A model generated the notes under the pieces. That model searched no databases. It was given only the letters and a program-made list of their open reading frames with translations, and was not told where the DNA came from. This document shows positions 22,901 through 36,700 of a stretch of DNA of 64,000 bases, piece by piece. The translations under genes and the position numbers were made by a program. Source of the stretch: Karalla daura (lineage: Eukaryota; Chordata; Actinopteri; Chaetodontiformes; Leiognathidae); contig CM055195.1 of the NCBI GenBank assembly GCA_029224185.1, positions 22,670,024 through 22,734,023 of the forward strand, read 5' to 3'. Each line of letters starts with the position of its first letter. The stretch's first letter is position 1.

Positions 22901-25900
22901 ATTTTCACTCGTCGGCCGACCAACGCATTCTCATGGGTACACTTTAACGGCTTATCACTCCACAACCCAACGTCCCAGAGACTTCAAATCTCGATCCGTC
23001 TGACATAATGCGGCCCTTCTGAACGCGCCGGAGCGTGTCTGGGCATGTCTGGCCATGTCGGGGCTGTGTGTCTAACTGTGTGTCTGGGTGTGTTTCTGGA
23101 CACGTCAGAGCCTGTCTGGACATGTCAATGTATGGGATCGAAAAAAAAAAAAATGTCTCTCGAAAGTAGGTACCAATCAACTCCAAACGGTCTGAAACGC
23201 GCTCCTAAATAGGTCCTGGAAGGACGATTTTGACAAGAGCACTTAGTCAAATTTTCACTCGTCGGCCGACCAATGCATTCTTATGGGGACACGTGAACGG
23301 CTTATCACTCCAGGACCCAACGTCCCAGGGACTTCAAATCTCGATCCGTCTGACATAATGCGGCCCTTCTGAACACGCCAGAGCATGTCTGGGCATGTCT
23401 GGCCATGTCGGGGCTGTGTGTCTAACTGTGTGTCTGGGTGTGTTTCTGGACATGTCAGAGCCTGTCTGGACATGTCAATGTATGGGGTCGAAAAAAAATA
23501 AATGTCTCTCGAAAGTAGGTACCAATCAACTCCAAACGGTCTGAAACGCGCTCCTAAATAGGTCCTGGAAGGACGATTTTGACAAGAGCACTTAGTCAAA
23601 TTTTCACTCGTCGGCCGACCAATGCATTCTTATGGGGACACGTGAACGGCTTATCACTCCAGGACCCAACGTCCCAGGGACTTCAAATCTCGATCCGTCT
23701 GACATAATGCGGCCCTTCTGAACACGCCAGAGCATGTCTGGGCATGTCTGGCCATGTCGGGGCTGTGTGTCTAACTGTGTGTCTGGGTGTGTTTCTGGAC
23801 ACGTCAGAGCCTGTCTGGACATGTCAATGTATGGGGTCGAAAAAAAATAAATGTCTCTCGAAAGTAGGTACCAATCAACTCCAAACGGTCTGAAACGCGC
23901 TCCTAAATAGGTCCTGGAAGGACGATTTTGACAAGAGCACTTAGTCAAATTTTCACTCGTCGGCCGACCAATGCATTCTTATAGGGACACGTGAACGGCT
24001 TATCACTCCACAACCCAACGTCCCAGAGACTTCAAATCTCGATCCGTCTGACATAATGCGGCCCTTCTGAACGCGCCGGGGCGTGTCTGGGCATGTCTGG
24101 CCATGTCGGGGCTGTGTGTCTAACTGTGTGTCTGGGTGTGTTTCTGGACACGTCAGAGCCTGTCTGGACATGTCAATGTATGGGATCGAAAAAAAAAATA
24201 AATGTCTCTCGAAAGTAGGTACCAATCAACTCCAAATGGTCCGAAACGCGCTCCTAAATAGGTCCTGGAAGGACGATTTTGACAAGAGAACTTAGTCAAA
24301 TTTTCACTCGTCGGCCGACCAACGCATTCTCATGGGTACACTTTAACGGCTTATCACTCCACAACCCAACGTCCCAGAGACTTCAAATCTCGATCCGTCT
24401 GACATAATGTGGCCCTTCTGAACGCGCCGGAGCGTGTCTGGGCATGTCTGGCCATGTCGGGGCTGTGTGTCTAACTGTGTGTCTGGGTGTGTTTCTGGAC
24501 ACGTCAGAGCCTGTCTGGACATGTCAATGTATGGGATCGAAAAAAAAAAAAAAGTCTCTCGAAAGTAGGTACCAATCAACTCCAAATGGTCCGAAACGCG
24601 CTCCTAAATAGGTCCTGGAAGGACGATTTTGAGACGAGCACTTAGTCAAATTTTCACTCGTCGGCCGACCAATGCATTCTTATGGGGACACGTGAACGGC
24701 TTATCACTCCAGGACCCAACGTCCCAGGGACTTCAAATCTCGATCCGTCTGACATAATGCGGCCCTTCTGAACACGCCAGAGCATGTCTGGGCATGTCTG
24801 GCCATGTCGGGGCTGTGTGTCTAACTGTGTGTCTGGGTGTGTTTCTGGACATGTCAGAGCCTGTCTGGACATGTCAATGTATGGGGTCGAAAAAAAATAA
24901 ATGTCTCTCGAAAGTAGGTACCAATCAACTCCAAACGGTCTGAAACGCGCTCCTAAATAGGTCCTGGAAGGACGATTTTGACAAGAGCACTTAGTCAAAT
25001 TTTCACTCGTCGGCCGACCAATGCATTCTTATGGGGACACGTGAACGGCTTATCACTCCAGGACCCAACGTCCCAGGGACTTCAAATCTCGATCCGTCTG
25101 ACATAATGCGGCCCTTCTGAACACGCCAGAGCATGTCTGGGCATGTCTGGCCATGTCGGGGCTGTGTGTCTAACTGTGTGTCTGGGTGTGTTTCTGGACA
25201 TGTCAGAGCCTGTCTGGACATGTCAATGTATGGGGTCGAAAAAAAATAAATGTCTCTCGAAAGTAGGTACCAATCAACTCCAAACGGTCTGAAACGCGCT
25301 CCTAAATAGGTCCTGGAAGGACGATTTTGACAAGAGCACTTAGTCAAATTTTCACTCGTCGGCCGACCAATGCATTCTTATAGGGACACGTGAACGGCTT
25401 ATCACTCCACAACCCAACGTCCCAGAGACTTCAAATCTCGATCCGTCTGACATAATGCGGCCCTTCTGAACGCGCCGGGGCGTGTCTGGGCATGTCTGGC
25501 CATGTCGGGGCTGTGTGTCTAACTGTGTGTCTGGGTGTGTTTCTGGACACGTCAGAGCCTGTCTGGACATGTCAATGTATGGGGTCGAAAAAAAAAAAAT
25601 GTCTCTCGAAAGTAGGTACCAATCAACTCCAAATGGTCCGAAACGCGCTCCTAAATAGGTCCTGGAAGGACGATTTTGACAAGAGCACTTAGTCAAATTT
25701 TCACTCGTCGGCCGACTAATGCATTCTTATGGGGACACGTGAACGGCTTATCACTCCAGGACCCAACGTCCCAGGGACTTCAAATCTCGATCCGTCTGAC
25801 ATAATGCGGCCCTTCTGAACGCGCCGGAGCGTGTCTGGGCATGTCTGGCCATGTCGGGGCTGTGTGTCTAACTGTGTGTCTGGGTGTGTTTCTGGACACG

Positions 25901-27794
25901 TCAGAGCCTGTCTGGACATGTCAATGTATGGGATCGAAAAAAAAAAAAAAGTCTCTCGAAAGTAGGTACCAATCAACTCCAAATGGTCCGAAACGCGCTC
26001 CTAAATAGGTCCTGGAAGGACGATTTTGAGACGAGCACTTAGTCAAATTTTCACTCGTCGGCCGACCAACGCATTCTCATGGGGACACTTTAACGGCTTA
26101 TCACTCCACAACCCAACGTCCCATAGACTTCAAATCTCGATCCGTCTGACATAATGCGGCCCTTCTGAACGCGCCGGAGCGTGTCTGGGCATGTCTGGCC
26201 ATGTCGGGGCTTTGTGTCTAACTGTGTGTCTGGGTGTGTTTCTGGACACGTCAGAGCCTGTCTGGACATGTGAATGTATGGGATCGAAAAAAAAATAAAT
26301 GTCTCTCGAAAGTAGGTACCAATCAACTCCAAATGGTCCGAAACGCGCTCCTAAATAGGTCCTGGAAGGACGATTTTGAGACGAGCACTTAGTCAAATTT
26401 TCACTCGTCGGCCGACCAACGCATTCTCATGGGGACACTTTAACGGCTTATCACTCCACAACCCAACGTCCCAGAGACTTCAAATCTCGATCCGTCTGAC
26501 ATAATGCGGCCCTTCTGAACACGCCAGAGCATGTCTGGGCATGTCTGGCCATGTCGGGGCTGTGTGTCTAACTGTGTGTCTGGGTGTGTTTCTGGACATG
26601 TCAGAGCCTGTCTGGACATGTCAATGTATGGGGTCGAAAAAAAATAAATGTCTCTCGAAAGTAGGTACCAATCAACTCCAAACGGTCTGAAACGCGCTCC
26701 TAAATAGGTCCTGGAAGGACGATTTTGAGACGAGCACTTAGTCAAATTTTCACTCGTCGGCCGACCAACGCATTCTCATGGGTACACTTTAACGGCTTAT
26801 CACTCCACAACCCAACGTCCCAGAGACTTCAAATCTCGATCCGTCTGACATAATGCGGCCCTTCTGAACGCGCCGGGGCGTGTCTGGGCATGTCTGGCCA
26901 TGTCGGGGCTGTGTGTCTAACTGTGTGTCTGGGTGTGTTTCTGGACACGTCAGAGCCTGTCTGGACATGTCAATGTATGGGGTCGAAAAAAAAAAATGTC
27001 TCTCGAAAGTAGGTACCAATCAACTCCAAATGGTCCGAAACGCGCTCCTAAATAGGTCCTGGAAGGACGATTTTGACAAGAGCACTTAGTCAAATTTTCA
27101 CTCGTCGGCCGACCAATGCATTCTTATAGGGACACGTGAACGGCTTATCACTCCACAACCCAACGTCCCAGAGACTTCAAATCTCGATCCGTCTGACATA
27201 ATGCGGCCCTTCTGAACGCGCCGGGGCGTGTCTGGGCATGTCTGGCCATGTCGGGGCTGTGTGTCTAACTGTGTGTCTGGGTGTGTTTCTGGACACGTCA
27301 GAGCCTGTCTGGACATGTCAATGTATGGGGTCGAAAAAAAAAAATGTCTCTCGAAAGTAGGTACCAATCAACTCCAAATGGTCCGAAACGCGCTCCTAAA
27401 TAGGTCCTGGAAGGACGATTTTGACAAGAGCACTTAGTCAAATTTTCACTCGTCGGCCGACCAATGCATTCTTATGGGGACACGTGAACGGCTTATCACT
27501 CCAGGACCCAACGTCCCAGGGACTTCAAATCTCGATCCGTCTGACATAATGCGGCCCTTCTGAACACGCCAGAGCATGTCTGGGCATGTCTGGCCATGTC
27601 GGGGCTGTGTGTCTAACTGTGTGTCTGGGTGTGTTTCTGGACATGTCAGAGCCTGTCTGGACATGTCAATGTATGGGGTCGAAAAAAAATAAATGTCTCT
27701 CGAAAGTAGGTACCAATCAACTCCAAACGGTCTGAAACGCGCTCCTAAATAGGTCCTGGAAGGACGATTTTGACAAGAGCACTTAGTCAAATTT
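16963..27794 (+). repeat. Large multimer copy 2, 31 monomers (10,832 bp)
   Basis: Starts are 16963, 17312, 17662, 18013, 18362, 18712, 19063, 19412, 19761, 20111, 20460, 20809, 21157, 21506, 21855, 22204, 22554, 22905, 23255, 23604, 23953, 24304, 24654, 25003, 25352, 25701, 26051, 26401, 26750, 27098 and 27446. Order and diagnostic variants match copy 1 apart from the missing trimer. Differences noted by eye are few: GAACGCGCC for GAACACGCC near 17430, and an 11-A-plus-T tract in the unit at 27098 where copy 1 (16266) has 12 A. The array then passes into the 11-mer series, which reuses the last third of this copy. Confidence 0.9.
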
Positions 27795-30700
27795 TCACTC
27801 GTCGGCCGACCAATGCATTCTTATGGGGACACGTGAACGGCTTATCACTCCAGGACCCAACGTCCCAGGGACTTCAAATCTCGATCCGTCTGACATAATG
27901 CGGCCCTTCTGAACACGCCAGAGCATGTCTGGGCATGTCTGGCCATGTCGGGGCTGTGTGTCTAACTGTGTGTCTGGGTGTGTTTCTGGACATGTCAGAG
28001 CCTGTCTGGACATGTCAATGTATGGGGTCGAAAAAAAATAAATGTCTCTCGAAAGTAGGTACCAATCAACTCCAAACGGTCTGAAACGCGCTCCTAAATA
28101 GGTCCTGGAAGGACGATTTTGACAAGAGCACTTAGTCAAATTTTCACTCGTCGGCCGACCAATGCATTCTTATAGGGACACGTGAACGGCTTATCACTCC
28201 ACAACCCAACGTCCCAGAGACTTCAAATCTCGATCCGTCTGACATAATGCGGCCCTTCTGAACGCGCCGGGGCGTGTCTGGGCATGTCTGGCCATGTCGG
28301 GGCTGTGTGTCTAACTGTGTGTCTGGGTGTGTTTCTGGACACGTCAGAGCCTGTCTGGACATGTCAATGTATGGGGTCGAAAAAAAAAAATGTCTCTCGA
28401 AAGTAGGTACCAATCAACTCCAAACGGTCTGAAACGCGCTCCTAAATAGGTCCTGGAAGGACGATTTTGACAAGAGCACTTAGTCAAATTTTCACTCGTC
28501 GGCCGACCAATGCATTCTTATGGGGACACGTGAACGGCTTATCACTCCAGGACCCAACGTCCCAGGGACTTCAAATCTCGATCCGTCTGACATAATGCGG
28601 CCCTTCTGAACACGCCAGAGCATGTCTGGGCATGTCTGGCCATGTCGGGGCTGTGTGTCTAACTGTGTGTCTGGGTGTGTTTCTGGACACGTCAGAGCCT
28701 GTCTGGACATGTCAATGTATGGGGTCGAAAAAAAATAAATGTCTCTCGAAAGTAGGTACCAATCAACTCCAAACGGTCTGAAACGCGCTCCTAAATAGGT
28801 CCTGGAAGGACGATTTTGACAAGAGCACTTAGTCAAATTTTCACTCGTCGGCCGACCAATGCATTCTTATAGGGACACGTGAACGGCTTATCACTCCACA
28901 ACCCAACGTCCCAGAGACTTCAAATCTCGATCCGTCTGACATAATGCGGCCCTTCTGAACGCGCCGGGGCGTGTCTGGGCATGTCTGGCCATGTCGGGGC
29001 TGTGTGTCTAACTGTGTGTCTGGGTGTGTTTCTGGACACGTCAGAGCCTGTCTGGACATGTCAATGTATGGGGTCGAAAAAAAATAAATGTCTCTCGAAA
29101 GTAGGTACCAATCAACTCCAAATGGTCCGAAACTCGCTCCTAAATAGGTCCTGGAAGGACGATTTTGACAAGAGCACTTAGTCAAATTTTCACTCGTCGG
29201 CCGACTAATGCATTCTTATGGGGACACGTGAACGGCTTATCACTCCAGGACCCAACGTCCCAGGGACTTCAAATCTCGATCCGTCTGACATAATGCGGCC
29301 CTTCTGAACACGCCAGAGCATGTCTGGGCATGTCTGGCCATGTCGGGGCTGTGTGTCTAACTGTGTGTCTGGGTGTGTTTCTGGACATGTCAGAGCCTGT
29401 CTGGACATGTCAATGTATGGGGTCGAAAAAAAATAAATGTCTCTCGAAAGTAGGTACCAATCAACTCCAAACGGTCTGAAACGCGCTCCTAAATAGGTCC
29501 TGGAAGGACGATTTTGACAAGAGCACTTAGTCAAATTTTCACTCGTCGGCCGACTAATGCATTCTTATGGGGACACGTGAACGGCTTATCACTCCAGGAC
29601 CCAACGTCCCAGGGACTTCAAATCTCGATCCGTCTGACATAATGCGGCCCTTCTGAACGCGCCGGAGCGTGTCTGGGCATGTCTGGCCATGTCGGGGCTG
29701 TGTGTCTAACTGTGTGTCTGGGTGTGTTTCTGGACACGTCAGAGCCTGTCTGGACATGTCAATGTATGGGATCGAAAAAAAAAAAAAAGTCTCTCGAAAG
29801 TAGGTACCAATCAACTCCAAATGGTCCGAAACGCGCTCCTAAATAGGTCCTGGAAGGACGATTTTGAGACGAGCACTTAGTCAAATTTTCACTCGTCGGC
29901 CGACCAACGCATTCTCATGGGGACACTTTAACGGCTTATCACTCCACAACCCAACGTCCCATAGACTTCAAATCTCGATCCGTCTGACATAATGCGGCCC
30001 TTCTGAACGCGCCGGAGCGTGTCTGGGCATGTCTGGCCATGTCGGGGCTTTGTGTCTAACTGTGTGTCTGGGTGTGTTTCTGGACACGTCAGAGCCTGTC
30101 TGGACATGTGAATGTATGGGATCGAAAAAAAAATAAATGTCTCTCGAAAGTAGGTACCAATCAACTCCAAATGGTCCGAAACGCGCTCCTAAATAGGTCC
30201 TGGAAGGACGATTTTGAGACGAGCACTTAGTCAAATTTTCACTCGTCGGCCGACCAACGCATTCTCATGGGGACACTTTAACGGCTTATCACTCCACAAC
30301 CCAACGTCCCAGAGACTTCAAATCTCGATCCGTCTGACATAATGCGGCCCTTCTGAACACGCCAGAGCATGTCTGGGCATGTCTGGCCATGTCGGGGCTG
30401 TGTGTCTAACTGTGTGTCTGGGTGTGTTTCTGGACATGTCAGAGCCTGTCTGGACATGTCAATGTATGGGGTCGAAAAAAAATAAATGTCTCTCGAAAGT
30501 AGGTACCAATCAACTCCAAACGGTCTGAAACGCGCTCCTAAATAGGTCCTGGAAGGACGATTTTGAGACGAGCACTTAGTCAAATTTTCACTCGTCGGCC
30601 GACCAACGCATTCTCATGGGTACACTTTAACGGCTTATCACTCCACAACCCAACGTCCCAGAGACTTCAAATCTCGATCCGTCTGACATAATGCGGCCCT

Positions 30701-33700
30701 TCTGAACGCGCCGGGGCGTGTCTGGGCATGTCTGGCCATGTCGGGGCTGTGTGTCTAACTGTGTGTCTGGGTGTGTTTCTGGACACGTCAGAGCCTGTCT
30801 GGACATGTCAATGTATGGGGTCGAAAAAAAAAAATGTCTCTCGAAAGTAGGTACCAATCAACTCCAAATGGTCCGAAACGCGCTCCTAAATAGGTCCTGG
30901 AAGGACGATTTTGACAAGAGCACTTAGTCAAATTTTCACTCGTCGGCCGACCAATGCATTCTTATAGGGACACGTGAACGGCTTATCACTCCACAACCCA
31001 ACGTCCCAGAGACTTCAAATCTCGATCCGTCTGACATAATGCGGCCCTTCTGAACGCGCCGGGGCGTGTCTGGGCATGTCTGGCCATGTCGGGGCTGTGT
31101 GTCTAACTGTGTGTCTGGGTGTGTTTCTGGACACGTCAGAGCCTGTCTGGACATGTCAATGTATGGGGTCGAAAAAAAAAAATGTCTCTCGAAAGTAGGT
31201 ACCAATCAACTCCAAATGGTCCGAAACGCGCTCCTAAATAGGTCCTGGAAGGACGATTTTGACAAGAGCACTTAGTCAAATTTTCACTCGTCGGCCGACC
31301 AATGCATTCTTATGGGGACACGTGAACGGCTTATCACTCCAGGACCCAACGTCCCAGGGACTTCAAATCTCGATCCGTCTGACATAATGCGGCCCTTCTG
31401 AACACGCCAGAGCATGTCTGGGCATGTCTGGCCATGTCGGGGCTGTGTGTCTAACTGTGTGTCTGGGTGTGTTTCTGGACATGTCAGAGCCTGTCTGGAC
31501 ATGTCAATGTATGGGGTCGAAAAAAAATAAATGTCTCTCGAAAGTAGGTACCAATCAACTCCAAACGGTCTGAAACGCGCTCCTAAATAGGTCCTGGAAG
31601 GACGATTTTGACAAGAGCACTTAGTCAAATTTTCACTCGTCGGCCGACCAATGCATTCTTATGGGGACACGTGAACGGCTTATCACTCCAGGACCCAACG
31701 TCCCAGGGACTTCAAATCTCGATCCGTCTGACATAATGCGGCCCTTCTGAACACGCCAGAGCATGTCTGGGCATGTCTGGCCATGTCGGGGCTGTGTGTC
31801 TAACTGTGTGTCTGGGTGTGTTTCTGGACATGTCAGAGCCTGTCTGGACATGTCAATGTATGGGGTCGAAAAAAAATAAATGTCTCTCGAAAGTAGGTAC
31901 CAATCAACTCCAAACGGTCTGAAACGCGCTCCTAAATAGGTCCTGGAAGGACGATTTTGACAAGAGCACTTAGTCAAATTTTCACTCGTCGGCCGACCAA
32001 TGCATTCTTATAGGGACACGTGAACGGCTTATCACTCCACAACCCAACGTCCCAGAGACTTCAAATCTCGATCCGTCTGACATAATGCGGCCCTTCTGAA
32101 CGCGCCGGGGCGTGTCTGGGCATGTCTGGCCATGTCGGGGCTGTGTGTCTAACTGTGTGTCTGGGTGTGTTTCTGGACACGTCAGAGCCTGTCTGGACAT
32201 GTCAATGTATGGGGTCGAAAAAAAAAAATGTCTCTCGAAAGTAGGTACCAATCAACTCCAAACGGTCTGAAACGCGCTCCTAAATAGGTCCTGGAAGGAC
32301 GATTTTGACAAGAGCACTTAGTCAAATTTTCACTCGTCGGCCGACCAATGCATTCTTATGGGGACACGTGAACGGCTTATCACTCCAGGACCCAACGTCC
32401 CAGGGACTTCAAATCTCGATCCGTCTGACATAATGCGGCCCTTCTGAACACGCCAGAGCATGTCTGGGCATGTCTGGCCATGTCGGGGCTGTGTGTCTAA
32501 CTGTGTGTCTGGGTGTGTTTCTGGACACGTCAGAGCCTGTCTGGACATGTCAATGTATGGGGTCGAAAAAAAATAAATGTCTCTCGAAAGTAGGTACCAA
32601 TCAACTCCAAACGGTCTGAAACGCGCTCCTAAATAGGTCCTGGAAGGACGATTTTGACAAGAGCACTTAGTCAAATTTTCACTCGTCGGCCGACCAATGC
32701 ATTCTTATAGGGACACGTGAACGGCTTATCACTCCACAACCCAACGTCCCAGAGACTTCAAATCTCGATCCGTCTGACATAATGCGGCCCTTCTGAACGC
32801 GCCGGGGCGTGTCTGGGCATGTCTGGCCATGTCGGGGCTGTGTGTCTAACTGTGTGTCTGGGTGTGTTTCTGGACACGTCAGAGCCTGTCTGGACATGTC
32901 AATGTATGGGGTCGAAAAAAAATAAATGTCTCTCGAAAGTAGGTACCAATCAACTCCAAATGGTCCGAAACTCGCTCCTAAATAGGTCCTGGAAGGACGA
33001 TTTTGACAAGAGCACTTAGTCAAATTTTCACTCGTCGGCCGACTAATGCATTCTTATGGGGACACGTGAACGGCTTATCACTCCAGGACCCAACGTCCCA
33101 GGGACTTCAAATCTCGATCCGTCTGACATAATGCGGCCCTTCTGAACACGCCAGAGCATGTCTGGGCATGTCTGGCCATGTCGGGGCTGTGTGTCTAACT
33201 GTGTGTCTGGGTGTGTTTCTGGACATGTCAGAGCCTGTCTGGACATGTCAATGTATGGGGTCGAAAAAAAATAAATGTCTCTCGAAAGTAGGTACCAATC
33301 AACTCCAAACGGTCTGAAACGCGCTCCTAAATAGGTCCTGGAAGGACGATTTTGACAAGAGCACTTAGTCAAATTTTCACTCGTCGGCCGACCAATGCAT
33401 TCTTATGGGGACACGTGAACGGCTTATCACTCCAGGACCCAACGTCCCAGGGACTTCAAATCTCGATCCGTCTGACATAATGCGGCCCTTCTGAACACGC
33501 CAGAGCGTGTCTGGGCATGTCTGGCCATGTCGGGGCTGTGTGTCTAACTGTGTGTCTGGGTGTGTTTCTGGACATGTCAGAGCCTGTCTGGACATGTCAA
33601 TGTATGGGGTCGAAAAAAAATAAATGTCTCTCGAAAGTAGGTACCAATCAACTCCAAACGGTCTGAAACGCGCTCCTAAATAGGTCCTGGAAGGACGATT

Positions 33701-36700
33701 TTGACAAGAGCACTTAGTCAAATTTTCACTCGTCGGCCGACCAATGCATTCTTATAGGGACACGTGAACGGCTTATCACTCCAGGACCCAACGTCCCAGG
33801 GACTTCAAATCTCGATCCGTCTGACATAATGCGGCCCTTCTGAACACGCCGGAGCATGTCTGGGCATGTCTGGCCATGTCGGGGCTGTGTGTCTAACTGT
33901 GTGTCTGGGTGTGTTTCTGGACACGTCAGAGCCTGTCTGGACATGTGAATGTATGGGATCGAAAAAAAAAAAAGTCTCTCGAAAGTAGGTACCAATCAAC
34001 TCCAAATGGTCCGAAACGCGCTCCTAAATAGGTCCTGGAAGGACGATTTTGAGACGAGCACTTAGTCAAATTTTCACTCGTCGGCCGACCAACGCATTCT
34101 TATGGGGACACTTTAACGGCTTATCACTCCACAACCCAACGTCCCAGAGACTTCAAATCTCGATCCGTCTGACATAATGCGGCCCTTCTGAACACGCCAG
34201 AGCATGTCTGGGCATGTCTGGCCATGTCGGGGCTGTGTGTCTAACTGTGTGTCTGGGTGTGTTTCTGGACATGTCAGAGCCTGTCTGGACATGTCAATGT
34301 ATGGGGTCGAAAAAAAATAAATGTCTCTCGAAAGTAGGTACCAATCAACTCCAAACGGTCTGAAACGCGCTCCTAAATAGGTCCTGGAAGGACGATTTTG
34401 AGACGAGCACTTAGTCAAATTTTCACTCGTCGGCCGACCAACGCATTCTCATGGGTACACTTTAACGGCTTATCACTCCACAACCCAACGTCCCAGAGAC
34501 TTCAAATCTCGATCCGTCTGACATAATGCGGCCCTTCTGAACGCGCCGGGGCGTGTCTGGGCATGTCTGGCCATGTCGGGGCTGTGTGTCTAACTGTGTG
34601 TCTGGGTGTGTTTCTGGACACGTCAGAGCCTGTCTGGACATGTCAATGTATGGGGTCGAAAAAAAAAAATGTCTCTCGAAAGTAGGTACCAATCAACTCC
34701 AAATGGTCCGAAACGCGCTCCTAAATAGGTCCTGGAAGGACGATTTTGACAAGAGCACTTAGTCAAATTTTCACTCGTCGGCCGACCAATGCATTCTTAT
34801 AGGGACACGTGAACGGCTTATCACTCCACAACCCAACGTCCCAGAGACTTCAAATCTCGATCCGTCTGACATAATGCGGCCCTTCTGAACGCGCCGGGGC
34901 GTGTCTGGGCATGTCTGGCCATGTCGGGGCTGTGTGTCTAACTGTGTGTCTGGGTGTGTTTCTGGACACGTCAGAGCCTGTCTGGACATGTCAATGTATG
35001 GGGTCGAAAAAAAAAAATGTCTCTCGAAAGTAGGTACCAATCAACTCCAAATGGTCCGAAACGCGCTCCTAAATAGGTCCTGGAAGGACGATTTTGACAA
35101 GAGCACTTAGTCAAATTTTCACTCGTCGGCCGACCAATGCATTCTTATGGGGACACGTGAACGGCTTATCACTCCAGGACCCAACGTCCCAGGGACTTCA
35201 AATCTCGATCCGTCTGACATAATGCGGCCCTTCTGAACACGCCAGAGCATGTCTGGGCATGTCTGGCCATGTCGGGGCTGTGTGTCTAACTGTGTGTCTG
35301 GGTGTGTTTCTGGACATGTCAGAGCCTGTCTGGACATGTCAATGTATGGGGTCGAAAAAAAATAAATGTCTCTCGAAAGTAGGTACCAATCAACTCCAAA
35401 CGGTCTGAAACGCGCTCCTAAATAGGTCCTGGAAGGACGATTTTGACAAGAGCACTTAGTCAAATTTTCACTCGTCGGCCGACCAATGCATTCTTATGGG
35501 GACACGTGAACGGCTTATCACTCCAGGACCCAACGTCCCAGGGACTTCAAATCTCGATCCGTCTGACATAATGCGGCCCTTCTGAACACGCCAGAGCATG
35601 TCTGGGCATGTCTGGCCATGTCGGGGCTGTGTGTCTAACTGTGTGTCTGGGTGTGTTTCTGGACATGTCAGAGCCTGTCTGGACATGTCAATGTATGGGG
35701 TCGAAAAAAAATAAATGTCTCTCGAAAGTAGGTACCAATCAACTCCAAACGGTCTGAAACGCGCTCCTAAATAGGTCCTGGAAGGACGATTTTGACAAGA
35801 GCACTTAGTCAAATTTTCACTCGTCGGCCGACCAATGCATTCTTATAGGGACACGTGAACGGCTTATCACTCCACAACCCAACGTCCCAGAGACTTCAAA
35901 TCTCGATCCGTCTGACATAATGCGGCCCTTCTGAACGCGCCGGGGCGTGTCTGGGCATGTCTGGCCATGTCGGGGCTGTGTGTCTAACTGTGTGTCTGGG
36001 TGTGTTTCTGGACACGTCAGAGCCTGTCTGGACATGTCAATGTATGGGGTCGAAAAAAAAAAATGTCTCTCGAAAGTAGGTACCAATCAACTCCAAACGG
36101 TCTGAAACGCGCTCCTAAATAGGTCCTGGAAGGACGATTTTGACAAGAGCACTTAGTCAAATTTTCACTCGTCGGCCGACCAATGCATTCTTATGGGGAC
36201 ACGTGAACGGCTTATCACTCCAGGACCCAACGTCCCAGGGACTTCAAATCTCGATCCGTCTGACATAATGCGGCCCTTCTGAACACGCCAGAGCATGTCT
36301 GGGCATGTCTGGCCATGTCGGGGCTGTGTGTCTAACTGTGTGTCTGGGTGTGTTTCTGGACACGTCAGAGCCTGTCTGGACATGTCAATGTATGGGGTCG
36401 AAAAAAAATAAATGTCTCTCGAAAGTAGGTACCAATCAACTCCAAACGGTCTGAAACGCGCTCCTAAATAGGTCCTGGAAGGACGATTTTGACAAGAGCA
36501 CTTAGTCAAATTTTCACTCGTCGGCCGACCAATGCATTCTTATAGGGACACGTGAACGGCTTATCACTCCACAACCCAACGTCCCAGAGACTTCAAATCT
36601 CGATCCGTCTGACATAATGCGGCCCTTCTGAACGCGCCGGGGCGTGTCTGGGCATGTCTGGCCATGTCGGGGCTGTGTGTCTAACTGTGTGTCTGGGTGT

